From Bacillus sp. V2I10 (GTDB lineage: Bacteria; Bacillota; Bacilli; Bacillales; Bacillaceae), in contig NZ_JAUSYV010000001.1 of the NCBI RefSeq assembly GCF_030817055.1, positions 4,798,001-4,862,000 of the forward strand: 64,000 nucleotides of DNA. The letters are read 5' to 3'. Within the stretch, counting starts at the first letter, position 1. Every line of letters starts with the position of its first letter. Positions 1-7,356 of the stretch are shown here, piece after piece. The notes beneath the pieces are model-generated. The model saw nothing but the letters and a program-made list of their open reading frames with translations, was not told the origin of the DNA and did not search any database. The position numbers were made by a program, and so were the translations under genes.

Positions 1-1008
1 AATCAAGTCCATATTAATATTGTTCATGCCCATTTGGCGTGCTAAATGAAATTTATCAATGGTCTCCTGAACAGAATGATGCCGGCCGATGGCTTTTAAT
101 GTTTCGTCAATATATGATTGAGGATTGATGCTGATTCGGTCAATATTCCATTTCTTTAACACGTTCAGTTTGTCCTCAGTAATTGTATCCGGACGGCCTG
201 CTTCTACTGTCAGTTCACGGATTTTATCCACACCGGGAAAAGCTGCGTTCATTTCCTCATACAGCATATCCATTTCTTCTGCCGTAATGCTGGTTGGAGT
301 TCCTCCGCCATAATATACAGTCGTGATTTTAATGTTTTTCTCTTTCAGCCATGTTCCCATCTCCCGGATTTCATAATGCAGTCCGCCGAGAAATGAATCG
401 ACAGATCCCTGTCTTCCGCCGATTGCATATGCCGGGAAGGTGCAGTAAGCACATTTAGTAGGACAGAACGGGATTCCAATATAAATGCTCACTTCTTTTG
501 AAAGGTCATATAAATCAGGCACAACGCTAAGCTGCCTGTCTACGATCCGCTGCATCAGCTGAATTTTTTCGTCTGAAATTAAATATTCTTCCTTCAGCAT
601 TTTATGCGCTTCTTCTTTTGACATGCCTTCACGCAATTTTTTATGAAGAAGCTTTGTTGGACGTATGCCCGTTAAAATCCCCCACTGCTGAATGATGCCA
701 GTGTATTCCTGAAGCAGGTTCAGATGCACAAAAACAAGTGAATGTTTGACCGCTTTGAATGTTTCTTTTTCACTCTGGTCAGCTGGAATTATTTTTTCGT
801 GCGATGCCGCTTGTTCATATCCTTTCATATCAGACAAAGTTCCGCGGACACTGATGTTGCCGTTATTTACTTCTATTTCAAAAACGATGCTGAGGTCCGC
901 TTCTGACTCTTCAAACTTCAGCTCTGTTTCTTCATAAAACAAATTTGAAATTAACTGCAGCGGACGATAAAATCGTTCATCACTTATGCCATTTATATTA
1001 AAACGCAA
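1..1008 (-). CDS. hemZ: HemZ-type oxygen-independent coproporphyrinogen dehydrogenase, N-terminal 336 codons (continues left of window)
   Basis: This is a radical SAM protein of the HemN/HemZ family, which oxidatively decarboxylates coproporphyrinogen III without oxygen in heme synthesis. The window holds the first 336 codons; the frame stays open to base 1. The protein reads IGIPFCPTKCAYC near base 440-480, the CxxxCxxC cluster-binding motif, followed by TFPAYAI, and ends at GMNNINMDLI, all typical of Bacillus HemZ. I chose the TTG start at 1008-1006 because AAGGTGAG lies 4-5 nt upstream and the product then lines up with the HemZ N-terminus I remember (M-x-x-x-I-x-G-I). A GTG nine bases further upstream (1017) is possible but overlaps the ribosome site. 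The C-terminal third is outside the window. Confidence 0.93.
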   Translation of the reverse strand, partial: MRFNINGISDERFYRPLQLISNLFYEETELKFEESEADLSIVFEIEVNNGNISVRGTLSDMKGYEQAASHEKIIPADQSEKETFKAVKHSLVFVHLNLLQEYTGIIQQWGILTGIRPTKLLHKKLREGMSKEEAHKMLKEEYLISDEKIQLMQRIVDRQLSVVPDLYDLSKEVSIYIGIPFCPTKCAYCTFPAYAIGGRQGSVDSFLGGLHYEIREMGTWLKEKNIKITTVYYGGGTPTSITAEEMDMLYEEMNAAFPGVDKIRELTVEAGRPDTITEDKLNVLKKWNIDRISINPQSYIDETLKAIGRHHSVQETIDKFHLARQMGMNNINMDLI

Positions 1009-1130
1009 GACTCTCACCTTATCTTCTTTTAGATTCAAAACTTCCTTAAGTGTACAAAACCTGGAGCTTATGGTCAATTTAGAAAAGCAGAGACGCAAGC
1101 AGTGAGCCTGCTCCAAATGCAGCTGGCCAT

Positions 1131-1315
1131 TTAGCGAAAATGACATTTTTATTAGCGAAAACTTAAGTTTTTATAGCGGTTTTTCTGATTCATTTAGCCA
1201 TTTCAAAGGTTTTATTAGCTAACGGCTTTTTTGTTTTAGCCAATAATTGCTGCATTTATTTGCAAATCTTATGATTTAGCTGAAATCATCTTTTTTAGCC
1301 GAAAAAGGTAAAAAG
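1131..1315. repeat. Degenerate 21-bp-period array A (core TTAGC / GCTAA)
   Basis: The pentamer TTAGC starts at 1131, 1152, 1194, 1215 and 1236, with ATAGC at 1173: five consecutive steps of exactly 21 bp. A degenerate position follows near 1257 and two more cores at 1276 and 1295. The linkers are A/T-rich and several are small palindromes, for example AAAACTTAAGTTTT at 1158-1171. On the minus strand the core reads GCTAAA. It lies between the HAD gene terminator and hemZ, so it may also hold the hemZ promoter. No open frame crosses it. Function unknown; see findings for two more loci with the same period. Confidence 0.75.
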
Positions 1316-1337
1316 CAGATGGCTAAACGCCATCTGC
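1303..1337 (-). terminator. Intrinsic terminator of the HAD gene
   Basis: Arms GCAGATGGC (1315-1323) and GCCATCTGC (1329-1337) form a perfect 9-bp stem with loop TAAAC. On the minus strand the stem is followed by TTTTTACCTTTTT. It begins 8 nt after the stop codon of the gene at 1345-2073. Confidence 0.9.
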
Positions 1338-1344
1338 TCCCAAT

Positions 1345-2073
1345 TTACAGCACGTATTTTTTAATTGCTTCTGCAACTCCGTCTTCATCATTTGACAAAG
1401 TGACCCAGTCTGCTGCTTCTTTGACGATCTCCTGTGCATTTCCCATGGCAATACCCAGACCGGCTTCTTTAATCATCGCCAGGTCATTCATACTGTCGCC
1501 GCAGGCCATCACGTTTTCCATTGTAATGCCGAGCAGGCCGCATACCTTCTCAATGCCTTTGGCTTTATTGATTCCAATTGCATTCACCTCGAGGTTTGTA
1601 GGACTTGAATTGGTGATTTCAAATTCTCCTCTGCTGCGGAGCTCATTTAAAATGGTCTCCCGTGCTTTGTCATCTTCAATTTCGTATCCAAACTTCAGCC
1701 ACTGATAAGTGCTTAAGTCCTCTGGCATTTCATTGAAGAATACTCTTTCTGTGCTCGTTGCCCAATAGCCCGTTTTATGTGCTTTAGAAAGGTCGAACAT
1801 CCATGTCATCAAATCATTATGGACAATATTCCTCTCTACAAGTTCCCCATGCTCATCCCAAATCTCGCTTCCATTTACAGTTACCAAATAAGAAGATAAG
1901 CTGAGTGACTTAGCAAGATCCCTCAGTGTTGCCATGCTTCTGCCGGTGCTTATCACTACATGTATGCCCCGAGCTTCAGCGTCTCTGATCGCATTTCGAT
2001 TTGCTTCTGAAATTTCTTTTTTTTCATTCAGCAGTGTTCCATCCATATCAAGTGCAATAAGTTTAATATTCAT
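1345..2073 (-). CDS. Cof-type HAD-superfamily phosphatase
   Basis: A 242-residue cytosolic phosphatase of the Cof/YkrA type, which hydrolyses small phosphorylated metabolites; the substrate cannot be read from sequence. Motif I is ALDMDGTLL (nucleophile Asp9, acid/base Asp11), motif II is in ISTGRS near residue 42, and motif IV is MACGDSMNDLAMI near residue 190, with the C2-type cap between. The start ATG has AGGAGGA 8 nt upstream. It is somewhat shorter than the usual 260-290 residues. It is a single gene closed by its own terminator. Unlike the second HAD gene at 4329-5195 it keeps all catalytic residues. Confidence 0.88.
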   Translation of the reverse strand: MNIKLIALDMDGTLLNEKKEISEANRNAIRDAEARGIHVVISTGRSMATLRDLAKSLSLSSYLVTVNGSEIWDEHGELVERNIVHNDLMTWMFDLSKAHKTGYWATSTERVFFNEMPEDLSTYQWLKFGYEIEDDKARETILNELRSRGEFEITNSSPTNLEVNAIGINKAKGIEKVCGLLGITMENVMACGDSMNDLAMIKEAGLGIAMGNAQEIVKEAADWVTLSNDEDGVAEAIKKYVL

Positions 2074-2191
2074 GTAAAAATCCTCCTATACCTTGTCAGC
2101 TCTTTACATAGAATATCATTTTCCCGGCTGATAAACCAAATGAATGCCTGCTGCTGTCTTATGTTGCTTGTTAAAACAGATTTATTATTCA

Positions 2192-2671
2192 TTAAACATT
2201 AGCGGATTCCATTGCAAAGTACTCTTTAATAGAGTAGCTGAAAAGCTGGCGTTTAATTCTCCCTTTATCGCCAATCAGCCTGTACCAGCTTTGCCCGACA
2301 TAAAAGTGATTTGAAAGCAGGATCTCTAACACATAGGAAATTCGGTCTTCGGCTTCTTCACTCGCAATTTTGGCTTTACTTGAGAAAGCCAAAACAAAAT
2401 ATGGCTTTTCATGATCCAGTTCGAGAACTTGCAGATGATAACTATCCCCATGTTTACGGTTAAAATCTTCAAGAACCTTTTCAAGGTCCATTCCTATTTC
2501 AATCTCGAATTTGCCAGCTTCACTCCAATTTGAGATAAGTGAATCATAAAGGGACAGTGTAAGAATAAAGTGCGATTGATACTCGCCTGGATTAAATTCT
2601 TGATTAGCATTTTGTACTTCGAGCGGCACAATAATATACTTTTCGTAATTTGAAAAGAAGTCCCCTTTCAT
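2192..2671 (-). CDS. Hypothetical protein, 159 aa
   Basis: I do not recognise this family. The protein is soluble, acidic in the middle, rich in aromatic residues and has no signal peptide or membrane segment. It opens MKGDFFSNYEKYIIVPLE and ends with IKEYFAMESANV. The ATG at 2671 is preceded by GAAAGAAGGGAAAGAGATG-type sequence, a plausible AGGG ribosome site. Codon use and amino-acid composition look like a real gene, and no competing frame covers it. It may be transcribed alone or upstream of the HAD gene 118 bp away. Confidence 0.7.
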   Translation of the reverse strand: MKGDFFSNYEKYIIVPLEVQNANQEFNPGEYQSHFILTLSLYDSLISNWSEAGKFEIEIGMDLEKVLEDFNRKHGDSYHLQVLELDHEKPYFVLAFSSKAKIASEEAEDRISYVLEILLSNHFYVGQSWYRLIGDKGRIKRQLFSYSIKEYFAMESANV

Positions 2672-2734
2672 CTCTTTCCCTTCTTTCTTTAGTTAATGAC
2701 CAAGGAATAGTGTGATTGCCTCCGTACATGATAA

Positions 2735-2863
2735 GAAAAGCGCAAGCGCCCGTTTAGCTTAAGGCATGGCAGATAAGAATCAGTCAGAAAAGTCGGATTT
2801 GACTTTTTTGACTAATTTGCTCTGTCCGAGGAGTTGGGCGGTGGAGCTAGACATCAATGCGCA
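2735..2863 (+). repeat. Interspersed structured repeat, copy 1
   Basis: It begins GAAAAGCGCAAGCGCCC and ends GGAGCTAGACATCAATGCG, the same framework as copies at 26277, 36244 and 49390. The central hairpin has arms AGTCAGAAAAGTC (2782-2794) and GACTTTTTTGACT (2801-2813). The GCGCAAGCGC start and the CGCCC/GGGCG ends can also pair. It is non-coding and lies between the 159-aa gene and the FkbM gene. Confidence 0.88.
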
Positions 2864-3000
2864 AAAATTTATACTTTCTTATCTCTCTAGAAAAAATATA
2901 TACCTTATTATTTCTAAATAAAAACGGAAATACCTTCTCGTACTTTTGAACAATGACTGTTTTTGCATAGATTGTTTTTTATAAGAATACAAAAATCTCA

Positions 3001-3030
3001 AAAAAAAAGAGCTGTATGCATCAGCTCTTT
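3001..3030 (-). terminator. Terminator of the FkbM gene, overlapping its stop codon
   Basis: On the minus strand AAGAGCTG-atgcata-CAGCTCTT is followed by a run of at least seven T. The TGA stop (3023-3021) lies in the stem-loop. Confidence 0.88.
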
Positions 3031-3959
3031 CCATTCCCTGTTAATGAATCTGCCATTTCTTCATCTGTCGCCAAGATAAGATCTGTATGAACATAATGAG
3101 ATCCGAACATTTCATGGAGTTTTTCTATTTTGAGTGAATTTACTTTTACAATATCGTCATTCTCTTTATAAATATAAATGGTAAAATATTGATTGAGATA
3201 CTCGAAAAAGTGATTCGGGTCTACCCCTGACTTTTCAAAATACTCACTGTTGAATTCAATAAAACCAAGAACTGAACGGCTTTTTTCAAATAATTGCTTC
3301 ATTCCCTTTAAAACGAAAGCCTCATATCCCTCCACATCAACTTTAAAAAGAACCGTTTCATTTTCCATGTCCTTTTTAAATAATGAATCAACTGTTATTG
3401 TCTTGATTGAGACCTCGTCTACCATTTGATGCGCAGGCATATAGGAAGCTGAAGATGTGCCTGACCAATGATTATCTATAAAAAAGAGTTTATCTTCTCC
3501 GTCTGAATCGGAAGCAAAAGCATGAACAATCCTGATTTGTGAATAATTCGGATGAGCATCCCGGGATTGGCTGATATATGTAAGCAGGTTTCGGTTTGCT
3601 TCAATTCCATAAATCTTTGTATGTTTTGGATAGATCACTGAGAAAATACATTCGCCGTAGTTGACGCCAATATCAATGATATAGTCCGGCTTCACTGTTT
3701 CAACAGCCTGCTGCCAAAAAGAAAGAAGCCTCTTTTGTGTTACTCCCCCGCTGATCAGCAGAGCTCTGCCCCGATTCTCCTTTGCATCGACAAAAAGAAC
3801 GGTTGAGGACGGCAGCACAATTTTGTCTGGAAGTTTGCTGATATCCAATGTTCTGTATTTCATCAGTATTCCAAAATCAATTAAACCCTTCCAAAGCTTC
3901 GGGTAATGCTCCCACATTTTCATAAGAAACGGCTTTCGTACAGCTGCTTTGTTTATCAT
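3021..3959 (-). CDS. FkbM-family SAM-dependent methyltransferase
   Basis: A 312-residue class I methyltransferase of the FkbM (Methyltransf_21) family. After an N-terminal stretch of about 95 residues the SAM-binding core begins: IIDIGVNYGECIFS (glycine-rich motif I), then IYGIEANRNLL (acidic end of strand 2), and later VLFKVDVEGYEAFVLKGM, the hallmark KxDVEGxE segment of FkbM enzymes. Members methylate hydroxyl groups of sugars or secondary metabolites; the acceptor here is unknown and no sugar or antibiotic genes are adjacent. The ATG has AGGAGGACC just upstream. It is a monocistronic unit ended by a terminator that overlaps the stop codon. Confidence 0.88.
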   Translation of the reverse strand: MINKAAVRKPFLMKMWEHYPKLWKGLIDFGILMKYRTLDISKLPDKIVLPSSTVLFVDAKENRGRALLISGGVTQKRLLSFWQQAVETVKPDYIIDIGVNYGECIFSVIYPKHTKIYGIEANRNLLTYISQSRDAHPNYSQIRIVHAFASDSDGEDKLFFIDNHWSGTSSASYMPAHQMVDEVSIKTITVDSLFKKDMENETVLFKVDVEGYEAFVLKGMKQLFEKSRSVLGFIEFNSEYFEKSGVDPNHFFEYLNQYFTIYIYKENDDIVKVNSLKIEKLHEMFGSHYVHTDLILATDEEMADSLTGNGKS

Positions 3960-4228
3960 GATGGTCCTCCTTTTTCAGCATCCTTATATCTTCTTATTAA
4001 TCTATAAAAATCCTTTGTAAAAGGATACAGATTAACATAGAATTTACAATTAGCTTAAAGGGGCGGGATGTTCAGTTATTGGCTAATATCTTTGCTTCCT
4101 TTTTCAAGACTGCGGGCAGTCGGGCTCTTTTCGACCTTATCCTGATCTTTGAAGGTTCTTTGATTCCACGATACACGCCAACTCAGGGTTTTACGTATTC
4201 ATTGAGAGTGAGTGATACCCCGAAACAA

Positions 4229-4270
4229 CAAAAAAACGGATACAAATTGCTTTGCAATTTAGGACCCGTT
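4229..4270 (-). terminator. Terminator of the yhaX-like gene
   Basis: Arms CGG..AAATTGC (4237-4250) and GCAATTT..CCG (4254-4268) form a long interrupted stem around loop TTT. The minus strand continues into TTTTTTTG. It lies about 60 nt past the stop codon at 4329. The rest of 3960-4328 shows no gene I would defend. Confidence 0.75.
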
Positions 4271-4328
4271 TTCCCTGTATTTTGATGTTTTCTCCCTTAA
4301 AGCTCTCCTAATAAGCTGTGATCTATTT

Positions 4329-5195
4329 TTATCGATCAACCTTCAATTCATCTAAAAACTCAATCCGATGCTGCTTTCTGAAATGTTCTTTTACCATGTA
4401 TGAAACGCCCTGATCATCGTTATTTCTGGTAATCCAGTCAGCAGCTTTTTTTACATGATTTGGCGCGTTCCCCATCGCTACTCCAAGACCGGCCATCTCA
4501 ATCATTTCTTTATCATCATCCGCGTCTCCAATTGCAACCATTTCTTCAGGCAGAATGTTTAAATGCTGACCGAGCACCCTTAAGCCGTTCTCCTTTGAAA
4601 CGCCTTTCGCTGTAATTTCAAGTACTGTTTGGTTTTTCCCCCTTATTGTAATGCCTTCGAACGAGTCAGAAAGGAGCTTTTCAACCTCTCTGCATTCATG
4701 TTCTTCTGAAAAGTACACTTCAATCTTTGGAGCTGAGAGCGGTTCATCTCTTAAGTTTTCACCAAGTGAATCAACAAACTGGACTGGATAAAACAAAGGA
4801 TCCGATGGGCTTAACAATGTTTTTCCTACGATATTTGATGATACTTTCTTCCGGTTTCCGAGCGAAAAACGCTCATGCACGATTCGGACGTTGCAATCAA
4901 ATGTTTCAAGCACTTGAACAAGGTTAAATGTTTTTTCCTCGGATATTCTATTTTCATAAAAAGATCTGTCAACTTTATCGGAAATGAACGCACCGCTGTG
5001 CGTAATCAAAATATTGTTTATCTTAAGCGCTTTTGCAAGTTTTTTGGCCGTCTGAAAATGGCGGCTTGTAACGAGAGTGACGTAGACTCCCTTTTTTTGA
5101 ACATAATGGACCGCTTCCCTTGTAGAAGGTTGAAGTCGACCGTTGGAACGAAGCAATGTTCCATCAATATTTAACGCTAGTAGTCGGTAGATCAC
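4329..5195 (-). CDS. yhaX: YhaX-like HAD-superfamily protein lacking the nucleophile Asp
   Basis: A 288-residue Cof-type HAD protein. It opens (GTG)IYRLLALNIDGTLL, whose length and start match the sporulation-associated B. subtilis YhaX as I remember it. HAD motif I should be DxDGT; here it is NIDGT, and the DNA codon is AAT, so the phospho-accepting Asp is Asn. Motif IV is changed as well: AIGDADDDKEMIE keeps GDxxDD. The expected product is therefore a catalytically weak or inactive relative, perhaps a binding or regulatory protein. The GTG start at 5195 has AAGGGGGA 6 nt upstream. It lies 117 nt downstream of a strong terminator that ends the candidate RNA at 5312-5492, so a regulated leader is possible. 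Confidence 0.85.
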   Translation of the reverse strand: MIYRLLALNIDGTLLRSNGRLQPSTREAVHYVQKKGVYVTLVTSRHFQTAKKLAKALKINNILITHSGAFISDKVDRSFYENRISEEKTFNLVQVLETFDCNVRIVHERFSLGNRKKVSSNIVGKTLLSPSDPLFYPVQFVDSLGENLRDEPLSAPKIEVYFSEEHECREVEKLLSDSFEGITIRGKNQTVLEITAKGVSKENGLRVLGQHLNILPEEMVAIGDADDDKEMIEMAGLGVAMGNAPNHVKKAADWITRNNDDQGVSYMVKEHFRKQHRIEFLDELKVDR

Positions 5196-5309
5196 TGTGA
5201 ATCCCCCTTCACCTGATGTCTGATTTCTAATATGAGGATATGTCCCTTCATCCTGAAATAGAACGAAATGACCTCCATCCTCTGTGAAGTGATTTAGAAA
5301 ACAATCCTC

Positions 5310-5352
5310 TAAAAAACGAAAACAGCTCTGTGATTTTAGTCACAGAGCTGTT
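5310..5352 (-). terminator. Strong terminator ending the 5312-5492 RNA candidate
   Basis: Arms AACAGCTCTGTGA (5321-5333) and TCACAGAGCTGTT (5340-5352) make a perfect 13-bp stem with a 6-nt loop. On the minus strand it is followed by TTCGTTTTTTA. Confidence 0.9.
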
Positions 5353-5492
5353 TCTATAAGTGAAAACCCCTATATTTACCTTTCTCCCAGTAGAACGTGC
5401 CGGAATCTGTTACCCGCAAACTCCGAAGACAGAACGGTTCAAGCGATTATCCCCATAATCGCAGACCATTAAATAAGTGTAATAAAACGCTT
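5312..5492 (-). ncRNA. Unassigned structured RNA or leader, about 180 nt
   Basis: No gene explains this block. It has a promoter-like sequence at one end, a strong terminator at the other and internal pairing: GCGATTAT-gggg-ATAATCGC and the nested pairs GAAC..GTTC and CTGT..ACAG. The stretch TCCGGCACGTTCTACTGGGA looks conserved-RNA-like, but I could not match it to a riboswitch, T-box, 6S RNA or SRP RNA from memory. It could be a free-standing small RNA or a 5' leader of yhaX. An 18-codon frame (ATGGTCTGCGATTATGGG..) exists inside but has no ribosome site. Confidence 0.55.
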
Positions 5493-5560
5493 ACATTTAT
5501 TATTGCAAGTTAAGTCTATTTTGACAAGGGGTTTTAATAAATAAATGAAAGCGTTTTATT
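5481..5560 (-). promoter_or_regulatory. Sigma-A-type promoter flanked by two cre-like sites in inverted repeat
   Basis: On the minus strand TTGTCA (5527-5522), 17 nt, AATAAT (5504-5499) predicts a start near 5492. Two 21-bp arms, 5481-5501 and 5540-5560, are inverted copies matching at 20 of 21 positions. Each contains a CcpA-cre-like 14-mer: TGTAAGCGTTTTAT (5495-5482, minus) and TGAAAGCGTTTTAT (5546-5559, plus). The first overlaps the predicted start, a position expected for repression. CcpA or another LacI-family protein is an inference. Confidence 0.6.
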
Positions 5561-5613
5561 ATTTGATTTATTCTGAAAAAAATCACAACTTACTAGCTGA
5601 AGATGTACACCCA

Positions 5614-5646
5614 TAAAAAAAACGGAGCATCTATTTCGCTCCGTTT
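5614..5646 (-). terminator. Terminator of yheA
   Basis: Minus strand AACGGAGC-gaaatagat-GCTCCGTT followed by TTTTTT, starting 8 nt after the yheA stop codon. Confidence 0.9.
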
Positions 5647-5653
5647 ATCCATA

Positions 5654-6007
5654 TTACTGCTGAAGACTGCCGTAAAGCTCTTCAAGCGGCTTCATGATGA
5701 TTTTATTCAATTCTGCTATTGTCATGCTCATGCGCTGTTCAGCTTCCATCAGCTTAGAAATCTTATCGTGCTGCTGAACAAGGGCAACCGATTTTTGTGC
5801 CTGTTCAATTTCTTCAGGAGAAATTTCCTGGCCTGACATTTGCTTTTGCTGAAGATTTAATTGAATATCCCTGAAGCTTTCAAACAAAGTGCGTGCTGAA
5901 TTATCAGCGTTCACTTCATCATAAAGTCTCTTTAGTGTTTTAAAATCATCGCTTTCCCTAAGTGCTTTCTCAAGATCATATCCTAAGTCATAAACATTCG
6001 CTGCCAT
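5654..6007 (-). CDS. yheA: YheA, YlbF/YmcA-family protein
   Basis: A 117-residue, almost wholly alpha-helical protein of the YlbF/YmcA/YheA (Com_YlbF) family. Characteristic stretches are LYDEVNADNSARTLFE, QLNLQQKQMSG and LMEAEQRMSMTIAELNKIIMKPLEELYG, which I recall as close to B. subtilis YheA. YlbF and YmcA are part of the Y-complex that influences RNase Y processing; the role of YheA itself is less clear. I started it at the internal ATG at 6007 because AGGAGGA sits 8 nt upstream and family members begin MAxNxYDLxYDLE; an open frame runs six codons further. It is followed by its own terminator and lies downstream of yheB in the same orientation. Confidence 0.93.
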   Translation of the reverse strand: MAANVYDLGYDLEKALRESDDFKTLKRLYDEVNADNSARTLFESFRDIQLNLQQKQMSGQEISPEEIEQAQKSVALVQQHDKISKLMEAEQRMSMTIAELNKIIMKPLEELYGSLQQ

Positions 6008-6100
6008 AAGTATTCCTCCTAACATCTTTTCACGCAGTGCCTTAAAGCACCCTACAACTATAACAAACTATTCAACAAATTTCATTTTGTGCCCATTTCT

Positions 6101-7237
6101 CTATCCGATAAGCATGACGACGATAGCCTGAAAACCTCCAATGATTCCCCCAAGTAATGCACCGAGGTAAGTAATCATAGTAAATTCCCTTCTCGAAATT
6201 CCGAGAACCATTTCTTCAAGTCTGGATACAGAAAAAGATTGAACCTGCTCTCTGACAATCTCTTGAAGGTGCATCTGTCCAAGAATCTTTTCCATATTGT
6301 TTTGTAAGTATTCAACTGCCAATTTCACCATTCTTGGAATAAAGTCATGTGTGATCGAATCGGCATAAGTGAGTAAATAGTGGGAAACAGGAACATTCAG
6401 CCTGTCTTTGATCGCGATTTCCTTCAGAATTGCCTGCTTTGTCAGAGTCAGTATCTCATCAAGACTGAATTTTTCTTCAAAGTTTTTCAGTTTAAGGTCT
6501 TTCATTCTCTTCCACTCTTTTTCAAGTATGGAAGTAAGCAATCTTTTTGTTTCACCGTTTCGAAGGAATTTCAGCACTTCTGGCTGCACCTTATCAAATA
6601 CGCTCGTATTTCCTAAAAACATTTGAAGCATTCCCCCGAGCATGCCTCTTTCTGCAAGAAAGTCATCAATCATGCTTCTCATGCGCTGCTTTCCTTCTTC
6701 GCTCTGAACATAGTCGATGCCCTTCTGAACAATAAATTCTGAAACTGCAGGGAGTGATTGCTCTATTTTTTCGTTCAGGTGTGCAGGTAATGCTTCTTTA
6801 ACAGTAAGCCCCCGATATTGCTCAACCTTCCCTTTCAATTTATAGTCAATCATCTCACTGAGCTTTGTTTCAATTTTCCCATCCAAATCTGTGATGCCAA
6901 TTTCAGCAGCATATGCTGTCACTGTTTTTTCACTGTTTATAAACCGTTTCGCTTCATTATTTACCCATGATGTCACCGTTTTATGAAAATCATCATTTGC
7001 GAGTTTTTTTCGAATGCCCTCTGGGGTAAGCAAATGCCCGACAACCATTTCCCCCATCTGAGCTGCAAGTTCTTCGCGCCGTTTTGGAATAAGTCCAGGT
7101 GTAAAAGGAATTCTCTTTCCAAATATATACTTCGCATTATGAGGTTTGAAGAGCATCTTAATGGCAAGGTGATTTGTCACTCCGCCAATTGCTGCTCCAA
7201 TAGCTACCATAAACAAAATTAATGTCAATCCAGTCAT
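6101..7237 (-). CDS. yheB: YheB, DUF445-family membrane protein
   Basis: A 378-residue protein of the DUF445/YheB family. One N-terminal membrane segment (LTLILFMVAIGAAIGGVTNHLAIKML, with the typical TNxxAIxMLF) leads into KRIPFTPGLIPKRREELAAQMG, a family signature. A long helical, charged region follows, then a C-terminal membrane segment (MITYLGALLGGIIGGFQAIVVMLIG). Function is unknown. Possible starts are ATG 7237 (SD GGAAGG 9 nt upstream), ATG 7243 (spacing 3) and GTG 7261; I prefer 7237. It is probably cotranscribed with yheA 93 bp downstream and is divergent from the YheC/D operon. Confidence 0.9.
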   Translation of the reverse strand: MTGLTLILFMVAIGAAIGGVTNHLAIKMLFKPHNAKYIFGKRIPFTPGLIPKRREELAAQMGEMVVGHLLTPEGIRKKLANDDFHKTVTSWVNNEAKRFINSEKTVTAYAAEIGITDLDGKIETKLSEMIDYKLKGKVEQYRGLTVKEALPAHLNEKIEQSLPAVSEFIVQKGIDYVQSEEGKQRMRSMIDDFLAERGMLGGMLQMFLGNTSVFDKVQPEVLKFLRNGETKRLLTSILEKEWKRMKDLKLKNFEEKFSLDEILTLTKQAILKEIAIKDRLNVPVSHYLLTYADSITHDFIPRMVKLAVEYLQNNMEKILGQMHLQEIVREQVQSFSVSRLEEMVLGISRREFTMITYLGALLGGIIGGFQAIVVMLIG

Positions 7238-7356
7238 ATCCATCTGCCTTCCAAATCTCACCGATTCCCTGATTTATCATACTATGTTCATATCAGCGTC
7301 TGCCTATAAACTTATTATAGTGCTTGTTAGAACAGTGAGCAAATGAGGGTTTCGTT

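Noticed and set aside
1131..1315. CRISPR-like array
   Set aside because: The conserved core is only five to six bases and the unit 21 bp, with no cas genes; not a CRISPR.
4079..4285. Plus-strand ORF of 68 codons
   Set aside because: It starts without a ribosome site and runs through the minus-strand terminator of the yhaX-like gene; not protein-like.
5430..5480. 18-codon ORF inside the RNA candidate, as an SR1P-like peptide
   Set aside because: No ribosome site and no resemblance to the SR1P peptide I remember.
5603..5836. Plus-strand ORF of 77 codons
   Set aside because: Antisense to yheA and its terminator.
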